NCBI GenBank assembly: GCA_946480015.1
Contig: CAMLIL010000053.1
Location: 1 to 38,874, forward strand
From: an uncultured Oxalobacteraceae bacterium
Lineage (GTDB): Bacteria; Pseudomonadota; Gammaproteobacteria; Burkholderiales; Burkholderiaceae
DNA length: 38,874 bases
Direction: 5' to 3'
In this document: in pieces, positions 1 through 8,887 of the stretch
Layout of the letters: the number at the start of each line of letters is the position of its first letter
Numbering within the stretch: position 1 is the first letter of the stretch
Translations under genes and position numbers: made by a program
Notes under the pieces: generated by a model
Told to the model about the DNA's origin: nothing
The model's input: only the letters and a program-made list of their open reading frames with translations
The model's database searches: none

Positions 1-2549
1 CCGTCACCGAGATCCACGACTACCTGCGCCTGCTGTACGCGCGCGTGGGCACGCCCTACTGCCCCAACCACCCGGAAAATCCGCTGGCCGCGCAGACGGT
101 CTCGCAAATGGTCGACGCCGTGCTGGAACTGCCGGCCGATACCAAGCTGATGATCCTGGCGCCGGTGGTGGCCAACCGCAAGGGCGAGCACACCGACCTG
201 TTCGAAGGCATGCAGGCGCAGGGCTTCGTGCGCTTTCGCGTGCAGAGCGGTACCGCCGCGGCCAAGATCTATGAGGTCGACGACCTGCCCAAGCTGAAGA
301 AGACCGAGAAGCACACCATCGACGTGGTGATCGACCGCGTCAAGGTCAATGAAGAGATCAAGCAGCGCCTGGCCGAAAGCTTCGAGACCGCGCTGCGCCT
401 GGCCGACGGCCGCGCGGTGGTGCTGGAAATGGACTGCGGCCACGAGCACGTCTATTCGAACAAGTTCGCCTGCAACGCCTGCGGCTATTCGCTGCAGGAG
501 CTCGAGCCGCGCCTGTTCTCCTTCAATAACCCGATGGGCGCCTGCCAGGAATGCGATGGCCTCGGCCACATCGAATTCTTCGACCCGCGCCGCATCGTCG
601 CCTTCCCCAACCTGTCGCTGGCGTCGGGCGCGGTCAAGGGCTGGGACCGGCGCAACCAGTTCTACTTCCAGATGCTGTCGAACCTGGCGGCGTTCTACGA
701 TTTCGACATCGACAAGCCTTTCGAGCAGTTGCCCAAGACGGCGCAGGACGCGGTGCTGTTCGGCTCCGGCAAGACCGTGATCCCGTTCACCTATGTCAAT
801 GAACGCGGCCGCACGGTGATCCGCGAGCACAGCTTCGAGGGCGTGGTGACCAACCTGTCGCGCCGCTACCGCGAAACCGATTCGATGGCGGTGAAGGAGG
901 AGCTGGCCAAGTTCATCAACGAGAAGCCCTGCCCGTCGTGCGAAGGCGCGCGCCTGCGTACCGAAGCGCGCTTCGTGAAGGTCGGCACCGGCAAGCAGCA
1001 GCGCGCGATCTATGAGGTGGCGCGCAAGCCGCTGCGCGAGTGCCTGGAATTTTTTGAGAAGCTCTCGCTCAAGGGCGCCAAGCGCGAGATCGCCGACCGC
1101 GTGGTCAAGGAAATCATCTCGCGCCTGCAGTTCCTCAACAACGTGGGCCTGGATTACCTGTCGCTCGACCGCAGCGCCGATACCCTGTCGGGCGGCGAGG
1201 CGCAGCGTATCCGCCTGGCGTCGCAGATCGGCTCGGGCCTGACCGGCGTGATGTATGTGCTCGACGAACCGTCGATCGGCCTGCACCAGCGCGACAACGA
1301 CCGCCTGATCGAGACCCTCAAGCATCTGCGCGACATCGGCAACAGCGTGCTGGTGGTCGAGCACGACGAGGATGCGATCCGCACCGCCGACTACGTCGTC
1401 GACATGGGTCCGGGCGCGGGCGTGCATGGGGGCGAGGTGATCGCCGAGGGCACGCTGAAGGACATCCTGAAGAACAAGCACTCGCTGACGGCCAAGTACC
1501 TCAACGGCAGCCTGAAGATCGCGGTGCCGAAGAAGCGCCAGGCGGCCGATCCGAACCGCCAGCTGGTCATCACCGGCGCCACCGGGAACAATCTGAAGAA
1601 GGTCTCGCTCAAGCTGCCGGTCGGCCTGCTCACCTGCGTGACCGGCGTCTCCGGTTCGGGCAAGTCGACCCTGGTGAACGACACGCTGTACCCGGCCCTG
1701 TCGCGCCACCTGTACGGCTCCCAGACCGAGCCGGCGCCGCACGATTCGATCAGCGGGCTGGAACACTTCGACAAGGTGATCTCGGTCGACCAGGCGCCGA
1801 TCGGCCGCACGCCGCGCTCGAACCCGGCCACGTACACCGGCCTGTTCACGCCGATCCGCGACCTGTTTTCGGGCGTGCCGACCGCCAAGGAACGCGGCTA
1901 CAGCGCGGGACGCTTCTCGTTCAACGTCAAGGGCGGGCGCTGCGAGGCCTGCCAGGGCGATGGCGTGATCAAGGTCGAAATGCACTTTCTGCCGGACGTG
2001 TACGTGCCGTGCGATGTCTGCAAGGGCAAGCGCTACAACCGCGAAACGCTGGAAGTGCATTACAAGGGCAAGAGCATCACCGAAGTGCTGGAGATGACGG
2101 TGGAAACGGCGCACGAGTTCTTCAAGCCGGTGCCGCTGATCGCGCGCAAGCTGCAGACCTTGCTGGATGTGGGGCTTGGGTATATCCGCCTGGGCCAGAG
2201 CGCGACCACCTTGTCCGGCGGCGAAGCGCAGCGCGTCAAGCTGTCGCTGGAACTGTCCAAGCGCGATACCGGCCGCACGCTGTACATCCTGGACGAGCCG
2301 ACCACCGGTCTGCACTTTCACGATATCGACCTGCTGCTCAAGGTGATCCACCGCCTGCGCGACCAGGGCAATACCCTGGTCATCATCGAGCACAACCTGG
2401 ATGTGATCAAAACCGCCGACTACATCGTCGATCTGGGGCCGGAAGGCGGCGCCGGTGGCGGCAGGATCATCGCCAGCGGGACGCCGGAGGAAGTGGCGGC
2501 CAATCCCGACAGCGTGACCGGCAAATACCTGATTGCGCTACTGAAGTAA
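1..2549 (+). CDS. uvrA: UvrA, excinuclease ABC subunit A (5' end outside the window)
   Basis: DNA damage-recognition ATPase of the UvrABC nucleotide excision repair complex. The reading frame is open from base 3 to the TAA at 2547-2549 and covers about 848 residues. The first residues ([15 protein letters not shown]) are a conserved internal UvrA stretch, so the gene starts upstream; the in-frame GTG at 45 is not the real start. Visible landmarks in order: a zinc-binding Cys cluster ([17 protein letters not shown]), the first ABC signature ([16 protein letters not shown]) followed by [13 protein letters not shown], the second Walker A ([15 protein letters not shown]), the zinc module CEACQGDG...CDVCKGKR, and the second signature [13 protein letters not shown] with [13 protein letters not shown]. 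The first Walker A lies outside the window. No defect is seen. No LexA box can be judged because the promoter is not present. Confidence 0.98.
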   Translation, partial: VTEIHDYLRLLYARVGTPYCPNHPENPLAAQTVSQMVDAVLELPADTKLMILAPVVANRKGEHTDLFEGMQAQGFVRFRVQSGTAAAKIYEVDDLPKLKKTEKHTIDVVIDRVKVNEEIKQRLAESFETALRLADGRAVVLEMDCGHEHVYSNKFACNACGYSLQELEPRLFSFNNPMGACQECDGLGHIEFFDPRRIVAFPNLSLASGAVKGWDRRNQFYFQMLSNLAAFYDFDIDKPFEQLPKTAQDAVLFGSGKTVIPFTYVNERGRTVIREHSFEGVVTNLSRRYRETDSMAVKEELAKFINEKPCPSCEGARLRTEARFVKVGTGKQQRAIYEVARKPLRECLEFFEKLSLKGAKREIADRVVKEIISRLQFLNNVGLDYLSLDRSADTLSGGEAQRIRLASQIGSGLTGVMYVLDEPSIGLHQRDNDRLIETLKHLRDIGNSVLVVEHDEDAIRTADYVVDMGPGAGVHGGEVIAEGTLKDILKNKHSLTAKYLNGSLKIAVPKKRQAADPNRQLVITGATGNNLKKVSLKLPVGLLTCVTGVSGSGKSTLVNDTLYPALSRHLYGSQTEPAPHDSISGLEHFDKVISVDQAPIGRTPRSNPATYTGLFTPIRDLFSGVPTAKERGYSAGRFSFNVKGGRCEACQGDGVIKVEMHFLPDVYVPCDVCKGKRYNRETLEVHYKGKSITEVLEMTVETAHEFFKPVPLIARKLQTLLDVGLGYIRLGQSATTLSGGEAQRVKLSLELSKRDTGRTLYILDEPTTGLHFHDIDLLLKVIHRLRDQGNTLVIIEHNLDVIKTADYIVDLGPEGGAGGGRIIASGTPEEVAANPDSVTGKYLIALLK

Positions 2550-2583
2550 GCCCCGACGATGTACCGCGACGATAATGTCGGCC

Positions 2584-2589
2584 TATAAT
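2584..2589 (+). promoter_or_regulatory. -10 hexamer in front of the MarR gene
   Basis: A perfect TATAAT lies 28 nt upstream of the MarR start codon, in the short gap after uvrA. No convincing -35 hexamer sits 16-18 nt further upstream, so the promoter may depend on an activator or be weak. If it is used, the leader is only about 20 nt long, which fits the lack of a clear Shine-Dalgarno sequence. Confidence 0.45.
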
Positions 2590-2617
2590 GGTGATGAACT
2601 AAAACTAATTTTCCGCC

Positions 2618-3109
2618 ATGCCGACCCCAAAAAGCCAACTCGCCGAAGCCGTTCAGGAAGCCGCCGAGCAGCCGCTCAAGCAGGACGTACTGCTCAGCCT
2701 GCTTGGCTACAATTTCCGCCGCGCCTATCTGACCGTCGTGCCGCTGTTCGAAGAGCGCATGGCCCGGCACGCGCTGCGCGCGGTGGATCTGTCGGTCATG
2801 AGCCTGTTGAAGGCCAATCCCAACATCACGCAAAAGCGCCTGTCGCAAGCGATCAATGTGTCGCCGCCCAACCTGGCGATCCTGCTCGACGGGCTGGAGG
2901 GGCGCGGACTGGTGCTGCGCCAGCGCAATCCCTTCGACAAGCGCTCGCAAACGCTGGTGCTGACGGACGATGGCCTGCAATTGTGCAACCAGGCGGAAAA
3001 GACCGCGATGGAGCTCGATCTGGAGGCGTGTGCCACGCTCAGCGCGGACGAGCGTGCGCAATTGCTCAAGCTGCTGCAAAAAGTCTTCCTCGGGTCCGCT
3101 CCGATCTGA
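2618..3109 (+). CDS. MarR family transcriptional regulator
   Basis: A 163-residue protein of typical MarR length. The central part is a winged helix-turn-helix: LSVMSLLKANPNITQKRLSQ, then the recognition segment INVSPPNLAILLDGLEGRGLV, then the wing RQRNPFDKRSQTLVLTDDG with the family's DxRs pattern. The flanking N- and C-terminal helices would form the dimer interface. It is the only gene between uvrA and the terminator at 3114, so its target is not given by context; pckG beyond the terminator is convergent. No strong Shine-Dalgarno is seen before the ATG at 2618. MarR proteins usually respond to small aromatic or oxidising ligands, but nothing here identifies the ligand. Confidence 0.93.
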   Translation: MPTPKSQLAEAVQEAAEQPLKQDVLLSLLGYNFRRAYLTVVPLFEERMARHALRAVDLSVMSLLKANPNITQKRLSQAINVSPPNLAILLDGLEGRGLVLRQRNPFDKRSQTLVLTDDGLQLCNQAEKTAMELDLEACATLSADERAQLLKLLQKVFLGSAPI

Positions 3110-3113
3110 CGAT

Positions 3114-3146
3114 AAAAAACGGCGCGTGGATCACGCGCCGTTTTTT
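3114..3146. terminator. Bidirectional intrinsic terminator between marR-type gene and pckG
   Basis: Perfect inverted repeat: arms at 3114-3128 and 3132-3146 around a 3-nt loop. The GC core (GGCGCGTG) is flanked by six A on one side and six T on the other, so it works in both directions. It sits between the MarR stop (3109) and the convergent pckG stop (3166). Confidence 0.93.
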
Positions 3147-3165
3147 CTGATACAGGCTGCCGCGC

Positions 3166-5031
3166 TTATGACGCGAGCCGCTGCTCGAGAGCGGTCTTGG
3201 TGTCGACCAGCTCTTTAGGCAGATGGTAGGCGAGCTTGTCGAACAGCTCGTTGTGCAAGGACAGTTCGGCTTTCCACGCGTCCGTGTCGATCGAGGTGAT
3301 CGTGTCGAACTGCTCCTGGGTAAAGCTGAGGCCTTCCCAGTTCAGATCGTCGAAACGCGGGGTGACGCCAAACACGTTTTCCGATCCCGCCGCGGCGCTG
3401 CCTTCGATGCGTTCCAGCATCCACTTCAGCACGCGCATGTTGTCGCCGAAACCGGGCCAGACGAACTTGCCGTCGGCATCGGTGCGGAACCAGTTGACGC
3501 AATAGATTTTCGGCAGCGTGGCGCCCTTGCCTTCCAGCTTCTTGCCCATGTCCAGCCAGTGCTGGAAATAGTCGCTCATGTTGTAGCCCATGAACGGCAG
3601 CATGGCGAACGGGTCGCGCCGCACCACGCCCTGCTGGCCGGCGGCCGCGGCGGTGGTTTCCGATCCCATGGTGGCAGCCATGTACACGCCTTCGATCCAG
3701 TTGCGCGCTTCGGTGACCAGCGGCACAGTGGTCGAACGGCGGCCGCCGAAGATGAAGGCCGAAATCGGCACGCCGGCCGGATCGTCCCAGCTCGGATCGA
3801 TCACCGGGTTTTGGGTGGCGGCCACGGTAAAGCGGGCGTTCGGATGCGCGGCCTTGGTGCCGGACGCCGGCGTCCAGTCCTTGCCCTGCCAGTCGATCAG
3901 GTGATCGGGCGCCTGCTTGGTCAGGCCTTCCCACCACACGTCGCCATCGTCGGTCAGCGCCACGTTGGTGAAGATGGTGTTTTCGCGCATGGACGCCATG
4001 CAGTTGAAGTTGGTCTTCTCGTTGGTGCCCGGTGCCACGCCGAAGTAGCCGGCTTCCGGATTGATTGCGTACAGGCGGCCGTCGGCGCCCGGCTTGATCC
4101 AGGCGATGTCGTCGCCGATGGTGGTGATTTTCCAGCCCTTGAAGCTGGCAGGCGGAATCAGCATGGCGAAGTTGGTCTTGCCGCAGGCCGAAGGGAAAGC
4201 CGCCGCGACATAGTGCTTCTTGCCTTCCGGCGATTCCACGCCGAGGATGAGCATGTGTTCGGCCAGCCAGCCGGTGCCGCCCTGCCGGGCTTCCTGGTAG
4301 CCCATATTCGAGGCGATGCGCAGCGCGAAGCACTTCTTGCCCAGCAGCGCGTTGCCGCCGTAACCGGAACCGTAGGACCAGATTTCGCGCGTTTCAGGGT
4401 AGTGCACGATGTACTTGGTCGGGTTGCACGGCCATGCCACATCTTTCTGGCCGGCGCGCAGCGGGGCGCCCACGGTGTGCACGCACGGCACGAACTGGCC
4501 ATCGGTGCCCAGCACGTCGTACACCGCCTTGCCCATGCGCGTCATGATGCGCATGTTGACGGCGACGTAAGGCGAATCGGACAGTTCCACGCCGATGTGG
4601 GCGATCGGCGAGCCGAGCGGACCCATCGAGAACGGCACCACATACATGGTACGGCCGGTCATGCAGCCGTCGAACAGGCTGTTGAGGGTGCCGCGCATTT
4701 CGTTGGGGTCGGTCCAGTTATTGGTCGGGCCGGCCTGCTCGCGGGTGGCCGAGCAGATGAAGGTGCGGTCTTCGACGCGCGCCACGTCGGACGGGTCGGA
4801 ACAGGCCAGGTACGAATTCGGGCGCTTTTCCGGATTGAGCTTCTTCATCGTCCCGGCGGCGACCATCTCGGCGCACAGGCGGTCATACTCTTCCTGCGAG
4901 CCGTCGCACCAGTAGATCCGGTCCGGCTTGGTCAGGGCCGCGATTTCCTGCACCCAGTTAATGAGCTGTTGCTGTTTGATGTAAGCTGGTGCGTTCACAG
5001 TTGCAACGCCTCCCATGACGAGCTGATTCAT
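3166..5031 (-). CDS. pckG: Phosphoenolpyruvate carboxykinase (GTP)
   Basis: Converts oxaloacetate plus GTP to phosphoenolpyruvate, the entry step of gluconeogenesis in the cytosol. The protein is 621 residues, the normal length for the GTP-dependent class. Diagnostic stretches are the nucleotide loop [12 protein letters not shown] with the reactive Cys of the family, the metal-binding GDDIAW, the [18 protein letters not shown] segment and the [14 protein letters not shown] segment. The start is supported by a GGAGGT three bases before the ATG. It is transcribed alone, convergent with the MarR gene across a shared terminator and divergent from the hydroxyacid dehydrogenase. The long 5' region (5032 to about 5240) could hold regulation, but no known element was recognised. 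Confidence 0.98.
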   Translation of the reverse strand: MNQLVMGGVATVNAPAYIKQQQLINWVQEIAALTKPDRIYWCDGSQEEYDRLCAEMVAAGTMKKLNPEKRPNSYLACSDPSDVARVEDRTFICSATREQAGPTNNWTDPNEMRGTLNSLFDGCMTGRTMYVVPFSMGPLGSPIAHIGVELSDSPYVAVNMRIMTRMGKAVYDVLGTDGQFVPCVHTVGAPLRAGQKDVAWPCNPTKYIVHYPETREIWSYGSGYGGNALLGKKCFALRIASNMGYQEARQGGTGWLAEHMLILGVESPEGKKHYVAAAFPSACGKTNFAMLIPPASFKGWKITTIGDDIAWIKPGADGRLYAINPEAGYFGVAPGTNEKTNFNCMASMRENTIFTNVALTDDGDVWWEGLTKQAPDHLIDWQGKDWTPASGTKAAHPNARFTVAATQNPVIDPSWDDPAGVPISAFIFGGRRSTTVPLVTEARNWIEGVYMAATMGSETTAAAAGQQGVVRRDPFAMLPFMGYNMSDYFQHWLDMGKKLEGKGATLPKIYCVNWFRTDADGKFVWPGFGDNMRVLKWMLERIEGSAAAGSENVFGVTPRFDDLNWEGLSFTQEQFDTITSIDTDAWKAELSLHNELFDKLAYHLPKELVDTKTALEQRLAS

Positions 5032-5034
5032 AGT

Positions 5035-5040
5035 ACCTCC
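5035..5040 (-). promoter_or_regulatory. Ribosome binding site of pckG
   Basis: Reads GGAGGT on the minus strand, 3 nt before the ATG at 5031. This strong anti-SD match fixes the start codon. Confidence 0.8.
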
Positions 5041-5245
5041 AATGCCAATAAGAATTCTTATCGTGTTCCCGGCACGGCAGGATCGTCGTCAGCAGTAGTG
5101 CTTGCGCTCAAGAACCCCTTCTCAGGAAGGTTCGGCGATACGGCGGTCATGTCGCCAGCCCCGTTGACGAGGAGGCTGGTGGAACGGTAATGCAAGCGTT
5201 TAACTCAGCAGTGAAAACTGGTCTAAACACCAAAATTAGGGGCCG

Positions 5246-5274
5246 ATTGTACACCTGCTATTAACCGATTTGAA
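5246..5274 (-). promoter_or_regulatory. Candidate pckG promoter
   Basis: On the minus strand TTCAAA (5269-5274) and TACAAT (5246-5251) are separated by 17 nt. The -10 is good and the -35 moderate. Use of it would give a leader of about 210 nt. Confidence 0.4.
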
Positions 5275-5301
5275 TGCTCGAGCAACAAAAATGTAGGAAT
5301 A

Positions 5302-5329
5302 TTGACCAACTAATGTAGTAAGCTATTTG
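5302..5329 (+). promoter_or_regulatory. Candidate promoter of the D-2-hydroxyacid dehydrogenase gene
   Basis: TTGACC (5302-5307), a 16-nt spacer and TATTTG (5324-5329). The -35 matches well and the -10 only partly. The start codon follows about 60 nt downstream. Confidence 0.35.
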
Positions 5330-5387
5330 AGATTCGTCCAATACTGTTATTTCCCTACGTACTTTTCACTAACTTCGTCCAACTCCC

Positions 5388-6374
5388 ATGAAAATTGCCA
5401 TTCTCGACGATTGCCAGGATGCAGTGCGGCAGCTGGAGTGCTATCAATTGCTGTCGAATTTCGATGTCAAAGTATTCAGCAATTCGGCGCGCGGCGTCGG
5501 TCAGCTGGCCATCCGGCTGGCGCCCTTCGATGCCGTGGTGCTGATTCGCGAACGCACCGTGCTGACGCGCCAGCTGCTGGCCAAACTGCCCAATCTGAAG
5601 CTGATTTCCCAGACCGGCAAGGTGGCAGGGCATATCGACGTTGCCGCGGCCAGCGAACACAAAATCGCCATTGCCGAGGGGGTCGGTTCGCCGGTCGCGC
5701 CGGCCGAACTGACGTGGGCGCTGATCATGGCGGCCAGCCGCAAGATCGTCCCCTATGCCGGCAATTTGAAGGATGGCTTGTGGCAGACGGCGTCGATCAA
5801 TCCGCAGCTCAATGGCCTGGGCCGGGTGCTGCGCGGGCGCACCCTGGCCTTGTGGGGTTACGGGCGCATCGGCAAGCTGGTGGCCGGATATGGCCGCGCG
5901 TTCGGCATGCGCGTGCTGGTGTGGGGCAGCGAGAACAGCCGCGCGGCGGCATCGGCCGACGGCCATGTGGCGGCGGCCAGCCGGGAAGAATTATTCGAGC
6001 AGGCCGATGTGCTGTCGCTGCACCTGCGGCTGGCGCCGGCCACGCGCGCCATCGTGGGCGCCGGGGATCTGGCGCGGATGAAGCCCGATGCCCTGTTCGT
6101 CAACACCAGCCGGGCCGAGCTGGTGGCCGAGAATGCGCTGGAAGAAGCCTTGCAGCGCGGCCGTCCGCAAGCGGCGGCGCTGGACGTGTTCGCCAACGAA
6201 CCGCTCGCGCCCGACGCAGCGCTGCTGCGCATTCCGACCGTGCTGGCCACGCCGCATCTGGGCTATGTCGAGAAGGATAGTTACGAGCTGTATTTCGAAG
6301 CGGCGTTCCGCAACATCGTCAATTTCGCCGCAGGCCAGCCGAGCGGTATCCTCAACCCGGAAGCGCTGGCCTAG
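5388..6374 (+). CDS. D-2-hydroxyacid dehydrogenase family protein
   Basis: NAD(P)-dependent oxidoreductase of the D-2-hydroxyacid dehydrogenase/phosphoglycerate dehydrogenase superfamily, 328 residues. The Rossmann glycine loop GYGRIG is at 157-162. The catalytic set is present: Arg242 in NTSRAE, Glu271 in FANEPL and His290 in TPHLGYV. The N-terminal substrate domain lacks the ACT domain of SerA, so this is a short family member and the substrate cannot be named. The motif VEKDSYELYF after the catalytic His is typical of the poorly characterised subgroup rather than of GhrA or SerA. The gene is monocistronic and its stop lies 4 nt from the convergent stop of the next gene. No clear Shine-Dalgarno precedes the ATG; the start is chosen because the mature fold begins there (MKIAILDD). 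Confidence 0.9.
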   Translation: MKIAILDDCQDAVRQLECYQLLSNFDVKVFSNSARGVGQLAIRLAPFDAVVLIRERTVLTRQLLAKLPNLKLISQTGKVAGHIDVAAASEHKIAIAEGVGSPVAPAELTWALIMAASRKIVPYAGNLKDGLWQTASINPQLNGLGRVLRGRTLALWGYGRIGKLVAGYGRAFGMRVLVWGSENSRAAASADGHVAAASREELFEQADVLSLHLRLAPATRAIVGAGDLARMKPDALFVNTSRAELVAENALEEALQRGRPQAAALDVFANEPLAPDAALLRIPTVLATPHLGYVEKDSYELYFEAAFRNIVNFAAGQPSGILNPEALA

Positions 6375-6378
6375 AGGC

Positions 6379-7143
6379 TTAAGTCGGCTCGCTCAGCTTC
6401 GGTTCGCCGGTCAGATTTGGCGGCTGGGCCGGCATGACGTGGGTGCGCGTCCACATGCCGCTCCAGCCGGGCGGCCAGCTGATGGCAGGGCCGTTGTAGG
6501 CGGGCAGGCTGGCCCGCACCGCCACGACGGGCACCGGCGGCATGTCGCGCAGGCCGTCGGCAGCCGCGCGTTCCATGTCGAGGCTGTACATATAACCCGG
6601 CAGCAGCGCATCGCACACGCCGGCGAACCAGGCGGTATGGTCGTCGTCGCGGCCGAGCGCCTGCGCCAGGCCCTGCGGATCGAATTTCGCCAGGGCGTGG
6701 ATCAATTCCTCGGTCGACGCCCCGGGCGAATCGCCCCAGCCCATCACGGGATTATTGTTGTAATCGGCGCCCGAACCGTACCAGCCTTCGCGCCAGGAGC
6801 GCTGCATCCAGTCGCGCTGGCCGGTAAACAGATGCCAGCGCCAGTGCAGGCCGGACGGCTTGGGCCAGGAGCGCAAATACAGTTTCTGATAGCCCGCCTG
6901 ATGCAGCGCGCGCACCATCGCCATCAGGCGCGCGTGCGGCATGCGGTCGGGCGGGGCGCGGCGGAACAGAATCGCTTCGCCGTCGGCGTGCTGCACCTCG
7001 TCGGTGGACAGGTTCAGGTCGAGCGTGCGCGACTCGCTGCCGAAGCGGGCCGAGATCCAGCCTGTGAGCAAATTGACATGCGTGATCACGCCGTAGCCGC
7101 GATGGCGGTGGAAGATGACGGTTCCGGGAGCAACAGCTTTCAT
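6379..7143 (-). CDS. Conserved Trp-rich protein of unknown function
   Basis: A 254-residue protein that I do not recognise. The first 60 residues (PGTVIFHRHRGYGVITHV...) have the alternating hydrophobic/Gly pattern of a small SH3-like or CarD-type barrel. The remainder is rich in Trp, Tyr, Pro and Asp (HWRWHLFTGQRDWMQRSW, DDDHTAWFAG) and includes a predicted helical part around EELIHALAKF. No signal peptide or membrane segment is seen, so it is probably cytosolic. An upstream in-frame ATG at 7152 adds three residues (MFF); the ATG at 7143 is preferred because a GGA lies about 8 nt before it. The gene is flanked upstream by a long hairpin repeat. It is convergent with the hydroxyacid dehydrogenase, which gives no hint of function. 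Confidence 0.7.
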   Translation of the reverse strand: MKAVAPGTVIFHRHRGYGVITHVNLLTGWISARFGSESRTLDLNLSTDEVQHADGEAILFRRAPPDRMPHARLMAMVRALHQAGYQKLYLRSWPKPSGLHWRWHLFTGQRDWMQRSWREGWYGSGADYNNNPVMGWGDSPGASTEELIHALAKFDPQGLAQALGRDDDHTAWFAGVCDALLPGYMYSLDMERAAADGLRDMPPVPVVAVRASLPAYNGPAISWPPGWSGMWTRTHVMPAQPPNLTGEPKLSEPT

Positions 7144-7190
7144 AAAAAACATCCGCGAACAAAACAGGAAGCTGACGCATTTCGACAGCG

Positions 7191-7358
7191 CCAGGAGGCT
7201 GTCGGACTTGGGGAGTCAGAGCGAAAAAATAGCTGGGCGAGGCCAGATTTTGACGATTTCGCAGTGTCAATAGCAAGCTATTGACCGAGAAAACGGCGAA
7301 ATATGGACCGTCCCAGGTATTTTTGCAGCTGACGATCCCAGGTCCGACAGACTCCTAG
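7191..7358. repeat. 168-nt MITE-like imperfect inverted repeat
   Basis: The outer arms 7191-7212 and 7337-7358 match in 19 of 22 positions when one is reverse-complemented (core CTGTCGGAC). Inner parts of the arms also correspond (GTCAG, AAAAATA, CTGGG, TTTCGC/GCGAAA). The centre is a perfect 9-bp stem with a 2-nt loop at 7266-7285. The whole element could fold into one long hairpin and holds no coding frame. It lies between two divergently transcribed genes and resembles a non-autonomous palindromic repeat. Family membership would need a genome-wide search. Confidence 0.75.
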
Positions 7359-7406
7359 ACGACACGGTATCATAAGTCCCTACGTCCGATTGTATTTCAC
7401 ACCGAT

Positions 7407-7892
7407 ATGAGCCTGCGCATCATCGCCACCGGCGGTACCTTCGATAAACATTACGATGAGCTGAGCGGCAAGCTTGGCTTCGCGCAGAGCCATCTTCCGC
7501 AGGCGATCACACGCAGCCGGATCACCATACCGGTGGTGCTGGAAGAGCTGCCTTTGCTGGACTCGCTCGACATGCAGGATAGTGACCGCGAGCGCGTGCT
7601 GGCGGCATGCCGCGCGGCCGAGGAGAAGGCCATTGTGGTCGTGCACGGCACCGACACGATGCGCGAAACGGCGGCCGTGCTGGGCGCCGCGGCGCTGGAA
7701 CAGACCATCGTGCTGACCGGCGCGATGATCCCCTACGAGATCGCCAATTCCGATGCGCTGTTCAATCTGGGGTTTGCCTGCGCGGCGGCGCAGACCTTGC
7801 CGGTCGGGGTGTACGTGGCGATGAACGGCAAGGTGTTCACGTGGGATAAGGTGACCAAGAACCGCGCGGCCGGGGTGTTTCAGGCGCTTTGA
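7407..7892 (+). CDS. Single-domain asparaginase family protein
   Basis: A 161-residue protein equivalent to only the N-terminal domain of type I/II L-asparaginases, which usually have about 330 residues. All four catalytic positions of the family can be found: Thr11 in IATGGTFDK, Thr82-Asp83 in VVHGTDTM, and Lys151 in WDKVTKN. The segment VLTGAMIPYEIANSDALFNL is also the conserved one. The frame ends cleanly with FQAL and a TGA, and no remnant of a C-terminal domain follows, so it looks like an established short family and not a fresh truncation. Whether it hydrolyses asparagine is unknown. No strong Shine-Dalgarno precedes the ATG. It is transcribed alone, between the MITE-like element and a small GC hairpin repeat. 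Confidence 0.85.
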   Translation: MSLRIIATGGTFDKHYDELSGKLGFAQSHLPQAITRSRITIPVVLEELPLLDSLDMQDSDRERVLAACRAAEEKAIVVVHGTDTMRETAAVLGAAALEQTIVLTGAMIPYEIANSDALFNLGFACAAAQTLPVGVYVAMNGKVFTWDKVTKNRAAGVFQAL

Positions 7893-7900
7893 TTCCGTCG

Positions 7901-7918
7901 TCCCCGCGAAAGCGGGGA
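7901..7918. repeat. Short REP-like hairpin (GCGAAAGC type)
   Basis: A 7-bp perfect stem (TCCCCGC/GCGGGGA) closed by a GAAA tetraloop, 9 nt after the asparaginase stop. A related copy is at 22825-22838. It has no T-tract, so it is more likely a dispersed repeat or mRNA-end stabiliser than a strong terminator, though it could act on both convergent transcripts here. Confidence 0.7.
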
Positions 7919-7939
7919 ACTACAGCATTTCCGTGCCAA

Positions 7940-8836
7940 CTAGGCTGCCGCCTCACCGCCCAGCGCTTCGACGATATCGGCCATCATCTTGGCCAGCTCG
8001 CCGGTCATCAGCATCATGTCGTTATCGAAGCGCTCGTCGTCGTTGCGGGTGCTCGAGTCTTTCTCGGTGATCACGTCCAGCGGCTTGATGCCCTTGACCG
8101 CCAGCTGCTCGGTCAGCACGAAGGAAATCTTGTCGTTCCACGTCATCGCCAGGCGCGTGCACTGCTTGCCGGCGGCGATGTGGCGGCGGATATCGTCCGG
8201 TTCCAGCGTGTGCTTCACATACCGCACCGCGGCCTTGCTCTCGCCGGTGGCGCGCAATTCGGTGTCCTGATCCACGGTAAAGCCGGCCGGCGCCTCGTCA
8301 TGCTCCAGCCAGCCCGTCATCACGGCCACCGGGGAGCGCTGCACGCGCAGGCTTTCCAGCGGCATGCGGTCGACCGCCTTCAACAGCAGCTTGATCACGT
8401 CGTCGGCCTTGGCCGGGCTGGCCGCATCGACCACCAGCCAGCCATTGACCGGGTCGATCCAGGTCCACACATTGCTGCGGATGGAAAACGCGCGCGGCAG
8501 CAGTTCGTCGGCCACGCGTTCCTTCAATTCCTTCATCGCCTTCTTGCCCGGCGCGAATCCCTGCGCTTCTTCCAGTTCGGCCGCCTTGGCCTTGGCCACC
8601 TGGTTGATCACCGAGGTCGGCAGCAGCTTTTTCTCGCTACCCAGCACGATCAGCATCTGCTTGTTGACGGTGTGGACCAGCGAACCGTTGCCGCGCGGCG
8701 AATCCCAGCCCTGGCGCAGCAATTCGTTGCTGCTGGCGGGCACGAAACTCTGGGGCGCCAGGGCCTTTTCCAGTTGCTCGGGGGTGAAATTCCACGGTGC
8801 GGGCAGACGGTAAATCTGAAGATTCTTGAACCACAT
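7940..8836 (-). CDS. rdgC: Recombination-associated protein RdgC
   Basis: DNA-binding ring protein that modulates RecA-dependent recombination on the nucleoid. The 298 residues match the normal length. Recognisable family stretches are the start [46 protein letters not shown] and the C-terminal [25 protein letters not shown] segment followed by an acidic stretch with the [19 protein letters not shown] region. The start is fixed by the conserved N-terminus. The gene lies 51 nt downstream of dinB on the same strand without an evident terminator, so it may be co-transcribed with it. Convergent with the asparaginase gene. Confidence 0.96.
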   Translation of the reverse strand: MWFKNLQIYRLPAPWNFTPEQLEKALAPQSFVPASSNELLRQGWDSPRGNGSLVHTVNKQMLIVLGSEKKLLPTSVINQVAKAKAAELEEAQGFAPGKKAMKELKERVADELLPRAFSIRSNVWTWIDPVNGWLVVDAASPAKADDVIKLLLKAVDRMPLESLRVQRSPVAVMTGWLEHDEAPAGFTVDQDTELRATGESKAAVRYVKHTLEPDDIRRHIAAGKQCTRLAMTWNDKISFVLTEQLAVKGIKPLDVITEKDSSTRNDDERFDNDMMLMTGELAKMMADIVEALGGEAAA

Positions 8837-8887
8837 GTGCTTTTGCCTTGTTTCAGTCTAGGGGTAGTAACTCAGGGGAACGACATT

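Larger units (their letters stand above)
5032..5387. other. Divergent intergenic region between pckG and the hydroxyacid dehydrogenase
   Basis: This 356-nt gap is clearly more AT-rich on its right half (about 5200-5387), where promoters for both neighbours are expected. It contains no credible gene. The left 200 nt would be transcribed as the pckG leader if the promoter at 5246-5274 is real; no named riboswitch fold was recognised there. Confidence 0.6.

Noticed and set aside
3223..5190. A 655-residue open frame on the plus strand opposite pckG
   Set aside because: It is the antisense shadow of a strongly conserved gene, rich in His, Arg and Gly as expected for reversed high-GC codons, and has no recognisable domain.
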